From positions 62,001-126,000 of the forward strand of contig JBFWRK010000014.1 of the NCBI GenBank assembly GCA_050248955.1: DNA of 64,000 nt. Reading direction: 5' to 3'. Below are positions 32,995 through 41,746 of the stretch, piece by piece. The stretch comes from JBFWRK01 sp050248955. Its GTDB lineage: Bacteria > Actinomycetota > Acidimicrobiia > Acidimicrobiales > Ilumatobacteraceae. The stretch's first letter is position 1, and each line of letters starts with the position of its first letter. The translations under genes were made by a program, and so were the position numbers. Below the pieces are notes generated by a model. The model saw only the letters and a list, made by a program, of their open reading frames with translations. It ran no database searches and was not told the DNA's origin.

Positions 32995-35712
32995 TCACAC
33001 CCCCTCGGACAGTTCCTCGAGCGCCGCGGCCTCGGAACCGAGGTAGGCGGACCGGACGATCTCACTCGACGCGACCTCCGAAGGCGTTCCCTGGAAGATC
33101 ATCCGGCCGAAGTCGAGCACGTAGAGGTACGAACAGACCTTCATCACGAGGGCCATGTCGTGTTCGACGAGGAGGATCCCGCACCCCCGTTGCTCGACGA
33201 CCGTCCGCAACACCTCGCCGAACCGAGCAGTCTCGTCGCGGTCGAGCCCCGACGAGGGCTCGTCGAGGAGCAGCAGGTCGAACGGCCCGGCGAGGCAGCG
33301 CGCCAGCTCGACGAGGCGCCGCTCACCGGTGGAGAGCGAACCGGCCTGCTGCTCGGCGAGACGACCGATGCCGCAGAGCTCGAGCGCGGCAGCCGTGCTC
33401 TCGAGCGTGGCCTGACGTTCGGCCGGCGGTGCGACCACCTGGCGCAGCACGTGCGCGCCGGCGGCGGCGCACTCGTGGCCCAACGCGACGTTGTCGAACA
33501 CGGTCAGCGTGTCGCAGAGCTCCATGCGCTGGAAGGTGCGCCCGAGGCCCATGCGGGCGCGCACGGGGGCGCCGCGCGACGTCACCTCGACCCCGTCGAG
33601 CCGGACCTGCCCGCTGATCGAGCGGTTGATCCCGCTGCAGGCGTTGAACGTGGTGGTCTTGCCTGCACCGTTGGGGCCGATCAGGCCGATGATCCGGCCG
33701 AGCGGCGCCTCCAGCGTGACGTCGTCGACGGCGACCAGCCCGCCGAAGCGTACGGTCAAGTGGTCGACCGCGAGCCCGGACGTGGCCGTCACCGTGCGCA
33801 CCGGAGCGGCGCCGGCCACGACGCTCGACGTTCCGGTTCGCGCCCGGCCCAGGCGCCCGAACGCCTCGCGCAGCTTCGGCGACATCGCCGGCTGTCCACC
33901 CTGCAGGGCCACCAAGATCGCGAACAGTCCGAACAGCACGTTGAGGACGTTGGGGGTGCGGTCGCCACCGAGGTACGCGGGGATCACGGCCGTGACGCCG
34001 GCGAACACGGCGTACCAGGGTTCACGGAAGGGTGCGAGCGCGAGGATCGCCACGAGTACGAGCGAGTTGAACGGCTGGAACACCGCCGTGCCGCCGTCGA
34101 TGTTCGTCAGCGCGACGCCGTACATCACGCCCGCGACAGCGGCCAGCGCAGCCGACACGCAGAAGACGATGATCTTCGTCACGTTGGTGGAGAGCCCGAG
34201 CGTCGACACCGCGGTCTGGCTGTCCGACATGCCGCGCAGCACGCGCCCGAGGCGCGACTGGTTGATCGCGACGATGACGATCGCGGTGACGACGAGGGCG
34301 GCGAGCACGACGTAGTACCGCGCCTCTCCGCTGCTCCAGCCGAGGGGTGCCGGCACCTTGCGCGACCCGGCGAACGTGAAGTACATCCAGGTCTGGGGGT
34401 AGAAGAGGCGCTGCACCAGGATGCCGAACCCGAACGTCGCCAACGCGAGGTAGATCCCGCTCAGCCGGATCGCCGGAAGTGCGATGAGGGCACCCACCGG
34501 CACGGTCACCAGCGCCGCCAGCACGAGCGCGAGCAGCCACGGGATGCCTGCCTGCACGTGGAACTGGGAGAACGCGACGGCGCCGATGCCGGCGAACACC
34601 GAGTGACACAGCGACACCTGGCCGCTCGTCTTCACCAGCAGGCCGAGCGAGAGGATGAGGATCGCCAGGCACAGGCCGAACGTGTAGAACGGGAGCTTCG
34701 TGCCGACCACCTGCGGCACCAGCAGCAACAGTCCGAGCACCACCACACCTGCGCCGACGCGAAGCTCGATCGGCCCTTGCCACTGCAGCGCGGGGCGCGC
34801 CTCGGCGTCCGACCGTGCGGCCAGCCGCCCCTTGGGAAGCACGAGCAGGACGACGAACAGCACGAGGAACGGCAACGCGTCCGGCATGCCGCCGAGCGTC
34901 GCCCACTCGTTCTTGTTCACCAGGTACCCGAGGACGTCCTGGAGGATGCCGACCACCAATCCGCCTGCGAACGTGATCGGGATGCTCGCGAAGCCGCCGA
35001 TGGCGGCGGCACCGAACGCGTAGGTGGCCAGGAAGGTAAGCGTGAACGCCTGGAAGCTCACGATCGGCAGGATCAGCACACCAGAGAGCGCCGCGAAGGT
35101 GCACCCGATCGACCACGCGACACGACGCACGAACACCGGGTTGGTGCCCTGGAGCGCCAGCAGGTCGGGGTCATCGACTGCCGCCCGCATCGACCCACCG
35201 ATGCGCGTGTGGCGGAAGAGCACGTAGAGGGCGGCCACGCCGACGACCGCGATCGCCGCGGTGAGCAGTTGGTCGCCGAACACGTTGACGTCGAGGATCT
35301 TCCACTTGTAGCGCTTGCGGTCGCTGAACGGCAGGAAGCGCTCGACCTTGAGTCCGGCGCCGCTCGTCGGGTAGAAGAGCAAGCACAACGACGGCACCAT
35401 CACGGTGAGACCGACCGTGCCGACGATCTTCATGCTCGTCCGTTGTCGCGAGAGGTTGCGCGCCACAGCCTCCATCACGAGGCCCATCAGCGGACCGAAC
35501 ACGAAGACGCTGATGAAGAACGCGATCTTCCAGTCCCAGCCGAGGGTGACCCTCACCCAGTAGAAGATCAACGCGCTCGCCGTGAGCACGGCCCCGTGAC
35601 CGAAGTTGAAGATGCCAGACGTCTTGAACGTGAGGACGAGACCGCTGCCGGCCAAGCCGTAGACGGTGCCGGTGACGAGGCCGGTGATGATGAATGGCAG
35701 GAGATCACGCAC
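32995..35712 (-). CDS. LivH-LivM-LivG triple fusion: two permeases and one ATPase in one chain
   Basis: A 905-aa inner-membrane protein. Residues ~1-295 form a LivH permease (LLPFIITGLVTGTVYGLAG; many hydrophobic helices), ~310-610 a LivM permease (VKTSGQVSLCHSVFAGIGAV; LSGIYLALATFGFG), and ~650-905 a LivG ATPase with GPNGAGKTT (~677), LSTGERRLVELARCLAG and LLLDEPSSGLD. Separate genes are more usual. GTG 35712 has GGAG 9 nt upstream. It lies between the binding protein and LivF; a hairpin at 35750 precedes it. Substrate not determined. Confidence 0.9.
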   Translation of the reverse strand: MRDLLPFIITGLVTGTVYGLAGSGLVLTFKTSGIFNFGHGAVLTASALIFYWVRVTLGWDWKIAFFISVFVFGPLMGLVMEAVARNLSRQRTSMKIVGTVGLTVMVPSLCLLFYPTSGAGLKVERFLPFSDRKRYKWKILDVNVFGDQLLTAAIAVVGVAALYVLFRHTRIGGSMRAAVDDPDLLALQGTNPVFVRRVAWSIGCTFAALSGVLILPIVSFQAFTLTFLATYAFGAAAIGGFASIPITFAGGLVVGILQDVLGYLVNKNEWATLGGMPDALPFLVLFVVLLVLPKGRLAARSDAEARPALQWQGPIELRVGAGVVVLGLLLLVPQVVGTKLPFYTFGLCLAILILSLGLLVKTSGQVSLCHSVFAGIGAVAFSQFHVQAGIPWLLALVLAALVTVPVGALIALPAIRLSGIYLALATFGFGILVQRLFYPQTWMYFTFAGSRKVPAPLGWSSGEARYYVVLAALVVTAIVIVAINQSRLGRVLRGMSDSQTAVSTLGLSTNVTKIIVFCVSAALAAVAGVMYGVALTNIDGGTAVFQPFNSLVLVAILALAPFREPWYAVFAGVTAVIPAYLGGDRTPNVLNVLFGLFAILVALQGGQPAMSPKLREAFGRLGRARTGTSSVVAGAAPVRTVTATSGLAVDHLTVRFGGLVAVDDVTLEAPLGRIIGLIGPNGAGKTTTFNACSGINRSISGQVRLDGVEVTSRGAPVRARMGLGRTFQRMELCDTLTVFDNVALGHECAAAGAHVLRQVVAPPAERQATLESTAAALELCGIGRLAEQQAGSLSTGERRLVELARCLAGPFDLLLLDEPSSGLDRDETARFGEVLRTVVEQRGCGILLVEHDMALVMKVCSYLYVLDFGRMIFQGTPSEVASSEIVRSAYLGSEAAALEELSEGV

Positions 35713-35749
35713 GTGTTCGGCTCCGGTCGGCGAGAGTGAGCAGATACCC

Positions 35750-35785
35750 GACGAGGGGGCGGGTCGTGAGACCCGCCCCCTCGTC
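35750..35785 (-). terminator. Strong hairpin between binding-protein and permease genes
   Basis: A perfect 16-bp stem, GACGAGGGGGCGGGTC and its complement, has a 4-nt loop and lies inside the importer operon, 20 bp after the binding-protein stop. It probably causes partial termination or protects the upstream mRNA, giving more binding protein than permease. Confidence 0.72.
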
Positions 35786-35804
35786 GCTCAGGAGGACCGA
35801 CCGC

Positions 35805-37178
35805 TCAGGACTCGGCCGGGTAGCACTGGTAGTTCAGACCGCCGAGCGGGTTGGTGAACTCGCCGTCCTCGAGGATGTACGGCCAGAAGCACGGGCGATG
35901 CGGCGCCGGCTCGCCCTCGGTGAACGTCGTCGGGGCGATCAGGCCGCCCAGGGTCTCGTCCTTGATGGTGTACATGTTCGCCAGCGTCTCCGCTGCCGTC
36001 GGGTCGTCGCTCAGGTCGGCGTTCGCCTTGGCGAACAGCTGGAGCGCGCTCCACATGCCGGTGGCCGTGGGATCGTTGATGCCATCGTCGCTCACCCCGG
36101 CGGCGGCGAGCACGTCGCGGTACTCCTGCACCAGCGGATCGTCGACCCACCACGGGAAGGCGTTGAGGCCACCGGCCATCGTGATGCCCTCGATCGTGAT
36201 CATCGGACCGCTCACCGATCCGGCCGAGGCACCGAAGATGCCTTCGTAGCCCTGATCGCCGCACGAGGCGATGAGCGCCGTGCCGAGCGCCGAACCACCG
36301 CTGATCTGGATGAAGTCGACGCCGTCCTGCATCCACTGGATGCACTCGGCGGAGTAGTCACCAGCGGTCGAGCTGACCTTCACGGTGCCGGCGAACTCCA
36401 GGCCCACGGCCGCCGTGGTCGCCTCGAACACCGGTGTCGCGGCCGAGCACGAGTCGACCTCGGCGCAGGCTGCGACCGCGAGCTTGGTGGCGCCCGCGGC
36501 CTGCGCGCCGAGCACCTGCTCGTCGACGACCGCGCCGAACGTCGTGGCGAGCGGGAACGCGTTGGGGAGCGCACACGGCAGTGGCGACCCGGCGTCAGGG
36601 CTGCATGCCAGCTTGAACGCCTCGATGTTGCCGCCCCAGATCGCCGGGTTGTAGCCCACACCCATCACGGGAACACCCGAGGCTGCGAGTGTCTCGCCTT
36701 GAGCGGTCTCGGTACCGGACGATTCGAGGAGGAACAAGACCGGGTTCTTCGCCAGCAGCTCCTCGGTCTGCGCCTGAGCAGCCGCAGCATCACCCTTCGT
36801 GTCCTGGATGTCGAGTTCTACCGGGTGGCCGTTGATGCCACCGTTCTCGTTGACGAAGGCTGCCCAGGCCTCGACGACCTTGCCGATCTCCGGACGCCCG
36901 GTGACGCCGGTCAGATCCACCGTCGCTCCGATCAGCACCGGCGACTTGTCGGCCGCGGGCGCCTCGGCCGCCGTGGTGGCGGGGGTGTCCGCTGCCGTGG
37001 TGGCAGGCGTCTCCGCCGCGGTGGTAGCGGCCGTTCCTGCGGCCGTCGTGGCCGACGCTTCGGTTGTGGCGGAGTCGCCGGCGCTGTCGTCGTCGTCGCC
37101 ACCGCACGCCGCGAGGGCGAGCGCTGCGACGACGGAGACTGCAAGCAGCCGTCGACGAGAGGACGTGGTGATGAGCAA
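35805..37178 (-). CDS. ABC transporter substrate-binding lipoprotein (Liv type)
   Basis: Type 1 periplasmic-binding-fold lipoprotein of 457 aa. Seen: signal RRRLLAVSVVAALALAAC with lipobox LAAC, then an acidic DDDD stretch and a low-complexity linker of repeated ATTAA/TPATTAA units (residues ~38-78, DNA ~36945-37065), then VLIGATVDLTGVTGRPEIG of the binding domain. The linker likely spans the cell wall. TTG 37178 is the start, 5 nt after GGGGGA. A TATACT box in the palindrome at 37223 gives a short leader. Confidence 0.9.
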   Translation of the reverse strand: MLITTSSRRRLLAVSVVAALALAACGGDDDDSAGDSATTEASATTAAGTAATTAAETPATTAADTPATTAAEAPAADKSPVLIGATVDLTGVTGRPEIGKVVEAWAAFVNENGGINGHPVELDIQDTKGDAAAAQAQTEELLAKNPVLFLLESSGTETAQGETLAASGVPVMGVGYNPAIWGGNIEAFKLACSPDAGSPLPCALPNAFPLATTFGAVVDEQVLGAQAAGATKLAVAACAEVDSCSAATPVFEATTAAVGLEFAGTVKVSSTAGDYSAECIQWMQDGVDFIQISGGSALGTALIASCGDQGYEGIFGASAGSVSGPMITIEGITMAGGLNAFPWWVDDPLVQEYRDVLAAAGVSDDGINDPTATGMWSALQLFAKANADLSDDPTAAETLANMYTIKDETLGGLIAPTTFTEGEPAPHRPCFWPYILEDGEFTNPLGGLNYQCYPAES

Positions 37179-37222
37179 GAAGATCCCCCTTCGAGCGGGT
37201 GACCGGCGGCCACCTGAACGCT

Positions 37223-37238
37223 AATCAGTATACTCTTC
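37223..37238. promoter_or_regulatory. AGTATACT-type site at the importer promoter
   Basis: AATCAGTATACTCTTC has the core and a perfect right half of the consensus. On the minus strand it gives TATACT as -10 for the binding-protein gene. The importer would thus share control with the operons at 18931-20194, 24549-25358 and 28498. Confidence 0.6.
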
Positions 37239-37402
37239 GCAATCGGGTCCGGCAAGGGTCGTCAACGCAGACTCATGCCGGGACCGGACGTAGGCGTCCG
37301 GCTGCCATTCCCCCTCGGTGCGCTCTGCACAAACAACACCATAATCTAGTTGATTGCACATTCGCTACTCGCGGGACGGCCTACCCTGGCAGGATCGGGG
37401 CA

Positions 37403-38323
37403 ATGCCGATCTCCGTCGCACTTCGCGTTCCGCACCGGCTGGCGAATGGCCAGGCCGACCAGCTGGCAGCGTTCGTGCAACGCGTCGAACGCTCCGACAT
37501 CGATGCGATCACGGTGGGCGACCACGTCTCGTTCCACGACGGCACCGGCTACGACGGCATCGTCCAGGCCACCGCACTCGCCGCCATGTCGAGGCGCCTC
37601 GACATCTGGACCGCGGTGTACCTGCTCGCGCTGCGGCACCCGGTGGCGGTCGCCCGCCAGGTGGCGTCGCTCGCCGCGCTCGCCCCGGGCCGGTTCGTGT
37701 TCGGCGTGGGGCTCGGCGGGGACGATCCCCACGAGCTCGAGGTGTGCGGCGTCGACCCACGGCGGCGCGGCGCTCGTCTCGACGCCTGCCTCGACACCGT
37801 CCGCGGCCTGCTCGCCGGCGAGACCGTCACCGTCGACAGCACGCACTTCGTCATCCCCGGCGCGGTGATCCGACCGATCCCGCGGCCGTCGGTGCCGATC
37901 ATCGTTGGCGGCCGGTCCGAGGCGGCCCTGCGGCGAGCCGGACGGGTGGGCGACGGCTGGCTGTCGGTCTGGCACTCCCCGGCCCGCGTGGCGAGCAGCA
38001 TCGAGATCGTGGAGGCGTCGGCACGCGAGCACGGCCGCGGCGGCCTCGCCCGGCGGTACGGCTACACGGTGTGGTGCGGCCTGGATCCCGACCGCGACAC
38101 GGCCCGACGGTTGGTCGGCGACGCGATGGAGGGTCTCTACCGCCGCCCGTTCTCGTCGTTCGAGCGGTACACGCCGTACGGCACGCCGGCGGACGTGGCC
38201 GCGTCGTTGGCGCCCTACGTCGAAGCCGGCGTCCAGGACTTCGTGATCATCGGCGTGGGCGACGACGACGCGCTCGTCGACGCCGTCGACGAGATCCGCG
38301 CCGCGCTCCGGTCGTCCGCCTGA
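37403..38323 (+). CDS. LLM class flavin/F420-dependent oxidoreductase
   Basis: Luciferase-like TIM-barrel monooxygenase or dehydrogenase of 306 aa. Seen: ITVGDHVSFHDG near residue 35, ALRHPVAVARQVASLAALAPGRFVFGVG (the family core) and PIIVGGRSEAALRRAGRVGDGW. Such enzymes use FMNH2 or F420 to oxidise or reduce carbonyl-bearing substrates. ATG 37403 is preceded by AGGATCGGGG. The dehydrogenase at 38332 begins 8 bp after its stop. Confidence 0.87.
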   Translation: MPISVALRVPHRLANGQADQLAAFVQRVERSDIDAITVGDHVSFHDGTGYDGIVQATALAAMSRRLDIWTAVYLLALRHPVAVARQVASLAALAPGRFVFGVGLGGDDPHELEVCGVDPRRRGARLDACLDTVRGLLAGETVTVDSTHFVIPGAVIRPIPRPSVPIIVGGRSEAALRRAGRVGDGWLSVWHSPARVASSIEIVEASAREHGRGGLARRYGYTVWCGLDPDRDTARRLVGDAMEGLYRRPFSSFERYTPYGTPADVAASLAPYVEAGVQDFVIIGVGDDDALVDAVDEIRAALRSSA

Positions 38324-38331
38324 AGTCCGCG

Positions 38332-39543
38332 ATGGACCCCCGACACACGCCCGCCGCCGAAGCCTTCAGGGCGCAGGTGCGCGCCTTCCTCGACGCGGAG
38401 CTCCCGAGCGGCTGGCAGGGCATCGGGGCCATCACCGATCGACATGAGGCGGACACGTTCGTCGAGCGCTGGCGGTCGACGCTCGCCGACCACGGCTTCA
38501 TCGGGGTGTCGTGGCCGACGGAGTACGGCGGCGCCGGGCTCGGCAAGCTCGAGCAGGTGGTCCTGGTGGAAGAGCTCGCCAAGGCCGGCGTGCCGGCCAT
38601 GGGCTACAACGACACGTTCGGTGTGAAGATGCTGGGCAACACGCTGCTGCACTGGGGCACCGAGGCGCAGAAGCAGCAGTTCCTCCCGCGCATCCTGTCG
38701 GGCGACGACCGGTGGTGCCAGGGCTACTCCGAGCCGGGTGCCGGTTCCGACCTCGCGAGCCTGCGGTGCTCGGCCGTTCGTGACGGTGATCGCTGGGTGA
38801 TCGACGGCCAGAAGGTGTGGACGTCGCGCGCCCGCGAGGCCAACTGGATCTTTCTCCTTGCCCGGACCGACCCACAGGCCGCGAGGCCCCACCAGGGGAT
38901 CACCTTCCTGCTGGTGCCGCTCGACCAGCCCGGCATCGACATCCGTCCGATCCGGGCGCTGTCGGGCGACAGCGAGTTCAACGAGGTCTTCTTCGACGGC
39001 GCGATCACGGGCAGCGAGCACGTGGTGGGCGAGGTGCACGGCGGCTGGGCCGTCGCGATGACGCTGCTGGGGCTCGAGCGCGGGGAGGAAGCGGCGACCA
39101 ACCCGATCCTGTTCCGGGCCGAGCTCGATCGGTTGCTCGCGATGGCGCGAGAACGGGGCGCGTCCGACGACCCTCGCATGCGGCAACGGCTCGCTGACGC
39201 ACACATCCGATGCGAGATCATGCGCATGCTCGGGTTGCGCATCCTCACCGGCGTGGTGACCGCGGGCTCACTGGGGCCCGAAGCGTCGATCTCGAAGCTC
39301 TACTGGAGCGAGTACCACCGACGGGTCACCGATCTCGCCCTCGATGTCATCGGGGTCGAGGCCACCACGATCACCGGCCGCCTCCCGCTGCGCGCCTACC
39401 GGGCCGACGATCCGGGCGCGCCCAACACCACCGGGTCATGGGTGGGCGCCCGCTACAACGCCGCCGCCGGGACGATCTATGCCGGCACCTCGGAGATCCA
39501 GCGCAACATCCTCGGCGAATCGGTACTCGGGCTGCCCAGGTAG
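38332..39543 (+). CDS. Acyl-CoA dehydrogenase family protein
   Basis: FadE-like protein of 403 aa. Seen: VSWPTEYGGAGLGKLEQVVL, WCQGYSEPGAGSDLASLRCS, VIDGQKVWTSRAREANWIF and IYAGTSEIQRNILGESVLGLP. Ala occupies the MCAD-type Glu position. Closely similar in layout to the dehydrogenase at 18931. It is co-directional with the LLM gene 8 bp upstream, so they are likely one operon. Confidence 0.92.
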   Translation: MDPRHTPAAEAFRAQVRAFLDAELPSGWQGIGAITDRHEADTFVERWRSTLADHGFIGVSWPTEYGGAGLGKLEQVVLVEELAKAGVPAMGYNDTFGVKMLGNTLLHWGTEAQKQQFLPRILSGDDRWCQGYSEPGAGSDLASLRCSAVRDGDRWVIDGQKVWTSRAREANWIFLLARTDPQAARPHQGITFLLVPLDQPGIDIRPIRALSGDSEFNEVFFDGAITGSEHVVGEVHGGWAVAMTLLGLERGEEAATNPILFRAELDRLLAMARERGASDDPRMRQRLADAHIRCEIMRMLGLRILTGVVTAGSLGPEASISKLYWSEYHRRVTDLALDVIGVEATTITGRLPLRAYRADDPGAPNTTGSWVGARYNAAAGTIYAGTSEIQRNILGESVLGLPR

Positions 39544-39593
39544 CGGTCCGCGATCTGCCTCGTCCAGGGCGGCACGGGTGGACCCTCTCGCAC

Positions 39594-39609
39594 AAACAGT
39601 TGTATGTTT
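39594..39609. promoter_or_regulatory. AAACA-N6-TGTTT palindrome before amidohydrolase
   Basis: Perfect 5-bp arms with a 6-bp centre lie 26 bp before ATG 39636; TATGTT within it could be the -10. It is a divergent member of the AATCA-N6-TGATT family. Confidence 0.35.
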
Positions 39610-39635
39610 GGTCTTATTACAACGGGGGTATCACG

Positions 39636-40829
39636 ATGACACATCTCGACTACGGCATCTTCGACTGCGACACCCACTGCTACGAGCCGCGGGATGCGTT
39701 CACGCGGTACCTGCCGGCCGAGTTCCGCGACCGGGCGCTCACCCCGGTGCGACTCCCCAACGGGAGCGAGGCGATCCTCGCCGGCCGCAGGATCGCGACG
39801 TTCAACAGCGAGTCCGGTCTGGGGTTCGACCTTGCTTACCGGCCGGGCAGCCTGAAGGAGATGCTCAAGCAGATGGCGTCGGGCAACCCGGACGAGACCT
39901 ACGAGCCGGAGCCGATCCGTGTCGAGTACCTCGAACGCGAGCCCCGACTGCAGTTGCTCGAGCAGCAGGGCGTCGAGCGCTGCATCCTGTTCCCGGCCGG
40001 CATGGCGCTCGCCGCCGAGCACTACGTGGCCGACACCGAGGCCCTGTACGCCAACGTCGCATCGTTCAACCGCTGGTACGACGAGACGTGGGGCTTCAAC
40101 TACCAGGACAAGCTGTACGCCACCGCCCTGCTGTCGCTGCGCGACCTCGAGCACGCGATCGCCACGACCGACGACATCCTCGCTCGCGGCGCCAAGGTCG
40201 TGCTGATCCCCACCGGCCCGGCGTACGGGCGCAGCCCCGGCGACCCGTACTTCGACCCGGTGTGGTCGCGGCTGAACGAGGCGGGCGTCACGATCGCGCT
40301 GCACATCATGCCGTTCTGGTACTTCGACGCGATCTCGCCGGCCTGGGGGCACGAGACCGATCCGGCCTCGTGGCACATGTCGGCGTGGCAGTGGATGAAC
40401 GTCTACGGCGAACGGCCGGTCATCGACACGGTGTCGTCGCTGATCTTCGACAACCTGTTCGGCCGCTTCCCGAACCTGCGCATGGTGATCGCCGAGCACG
40501 GCGCGAGCTGGGTGCCACACATGGTCACCCACATGGACAAGAGCCGCGGCATGGGTCGCAACGGCCCGTGGATCGGCGGCCCCCTGACCGAGCGGCCGTC
40601 GACGATCTTCAAGGAGTTCGTACGCGTCGCGCCCTACCCCGAGGACGACATCCCGTGGATCGTCGAGAACCTGGGCGGGGACGATCGCTGCATCGTGATG
40701 GGCTCCGACTTCCCGCACGCCGAGGGGCTCGCCGAGCCGGCTGACTTCGAGAAGCTGCTCGACCCGCTCGCCGACGACGTCAAGCGTCGCATCATGCGCT
40801 CGAACGCCGAGACGCTGTTCGACCGCTGA
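39636..40829 (+). CDS. Amidohydrolase family 2 (ACMSD/LigW-type TIM barrel)
   Basis: Protein of 397 aa. Seen: FDCDTHCYEPRDAFTRYL (D-x-H metal motif and Glu), IALHIMPFWYFD, IAEHGASWVPHM and MGSDFPHAEGLAEP (Asp). Relatives are hydrolases or nonoxidative decarboxylases of ring-derived acids. CGGGGG precedes ATG 39636. The crotonase gene starts 2 bp after its stop, making one unit; both may act on a ring-opened acid or its CoA ester. Confidence 0.87.
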   Translation: MTHLDYGIFDCDTHCYEPRDAFTRYLPAEFRDRALTPVRLPNGSEAILAGRRIATFNSESGLGFDLAYRPGSLKEMLKQMASGNPDETYEPEPIRVEYLEREPRLQLLEQQGVERCILFPAGMALAAEHYVADTEALYANVASFNRWYDETWGFNYQDKLYATALLSLRDLEHAIATTDDILARGAKVVLIPTGPAYGRSPGDPYFDPVWSRLNEAGVTIALHIMPFWYFDAISPAWGHETDPASWHMSAWQWMNVYGERPVIDTVSSLIFDNLFGRFPNLRMVIAEHGASWVPHMVTHMDKSRGMGRNGPWIGGPLTERPSTIFKEFVRVAPYPEDDIPWIVENLGGDDRCIVMGSDFPHAEGLAEPADFEKLLDPLADDVKRRIMRSNAETLFDR

Positions 40830-40831
40830 CG

Positions 40832-41686
40832 ATGCCCGACACGACACCCAGGCCCGACCGCAGCTACCCCGAGTCTGAGGTGCTGCTCCACGAGCTCGAC
40901 GAGCACGGCGTGCTCCTGCTCACGTTCAACCGCCCCGATCGCAACAACGGCTGGACCATCGAGCTCGAAGAGGCCTACTTCGGCACGCTCCTCGCCGCTG
41001 CCGAGGACCCTGCGGTCCGGGTGATCGTGGTCACCGGGGCCGGCAAGTCCTTCTGCCCCGGCCTCGACATGATCGCGCTGGAGGAGTCCGCCAGGCTCGG
41101 CAAACCCATGTCGTCGAAGCGGCGTTGGCCGATGACCGTCGCGCGCGACATCCCCAAGCCGATCATCGCCGCGGTCAACGGCGCAGCCGCCGGCATCGGG
41201 TTCATCCAGGTGGCCTGCACCGACGTCCGCTTCGCGTCGACGACCGCCAAGTTCACCACGGCTTTCGCGCGACGTGGCCTGCCCGCCGAGAACTCGCTCT
41301 CGTGGATCCTCCCCCGGCTGATCGGCGTCGGCAACGCCATGGACCTGTTGCTGTCGGCACGCGTCGTCCTGGCGGCCGAGGCCAAGGAGCTCGGGCTGGT
41401 GAACGTCGTCGTCGAGCCCGACGACCTGCTGCCGTCCGTGCTCACCTACGCACGCGACATCGCTGACAACTGCTCACCGTTCTCGCTCGCCTCGATCAAG
41501 TCGCAGGTGCAGCTCGACCTCCATCGCAGCGTCGACGAATCACGCTTCGACGCGCTCACCCGCGTGTCGGAGCACTCCGCCCATCCCGACTTCGAAGAGG
41601 GCGTGACCAGCTTCACCGAACGCCGCCCACCGCGGTTCGCAGGTTTCGCCGAGCGTGTCGATGTCACGCGCGGCTGGTTCCGCTGA
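40832..41686 (+). CDS. Enoyl-CoA hydratase/isomerase family protein
   Basis: Crotonase-fold protein of 284 aa. Seen: LTFNRPDRNNGWT, FCPGLDMIALE, VNGAAAGIGFIQVACTDVRF and AFARRGLPAENSLSWILPRLIG. The acidic residue in PAENS and the Asp in AMDLLL differ from the classic hydratase pair, so isomerase or C-C bond activity is possible. It ends 60 bp before the P450 at 41747. Confidence 0.87.
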   Translation: MPDTTPRPDRSYPESEVLLHELDEHGVLLLTFNRPDRNNGWTIELEEAYFGTLLAAAEDPAVRVIVVTGAGKSFCPGLDMIALEESARLGKPMSSKRRWPMTVARDIPKPIIAAVNGAAAGIGFIQVACTDVRFASTTAKFTTAFARRGLPAENSLSWILPRLIGVGNAMDLLLSARVVLAAEAKELGLVNVVVEPDDLLPSVLTYARDIADNCSPFSLASIKSQVQLDLHRSVDESRFDALTRVSEHSAHPDFEEGVTSFTERRPPRFAGFAERVDVTRGWFR

Positions 41687-41716
41687 GCGCCACCGACACA
41701 CCACCATCCGACCGAC

Positions 41717-41731
41717 AACGGTTTGTCGATT
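41717..41731. promoter_or_regulatory. Imperfect AATCG-N5-CGATT type site before P450
   Basis: AACGGTTTGTCGATT lies 15 bp before ATG 41747 and overlaps the start of the ribosome-site region. The right arm matches the family; the left arm has two mismatches. Confidence 0.3.
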
Positions 41732-41746
41732 CCGAGGGGGAACACG

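Noticed and set aside
32746..35739. Very long open frame (~1000 codons) on the plus strand opposite the importer genes
   Set aside because: It is an antisense shadow of the LivHMG fusion; its His/Arg/Glu-rich composition fits no protein family while the minus strand has clear permease and ATPase motifs.
37284..37301. CCGGAC-N6-GTCCGG inverted repeat in the importer/LLM intergenic region
   Set aside because: Short arms are expected by chance at this GC content and no gene ends nearby that would need a terminator.
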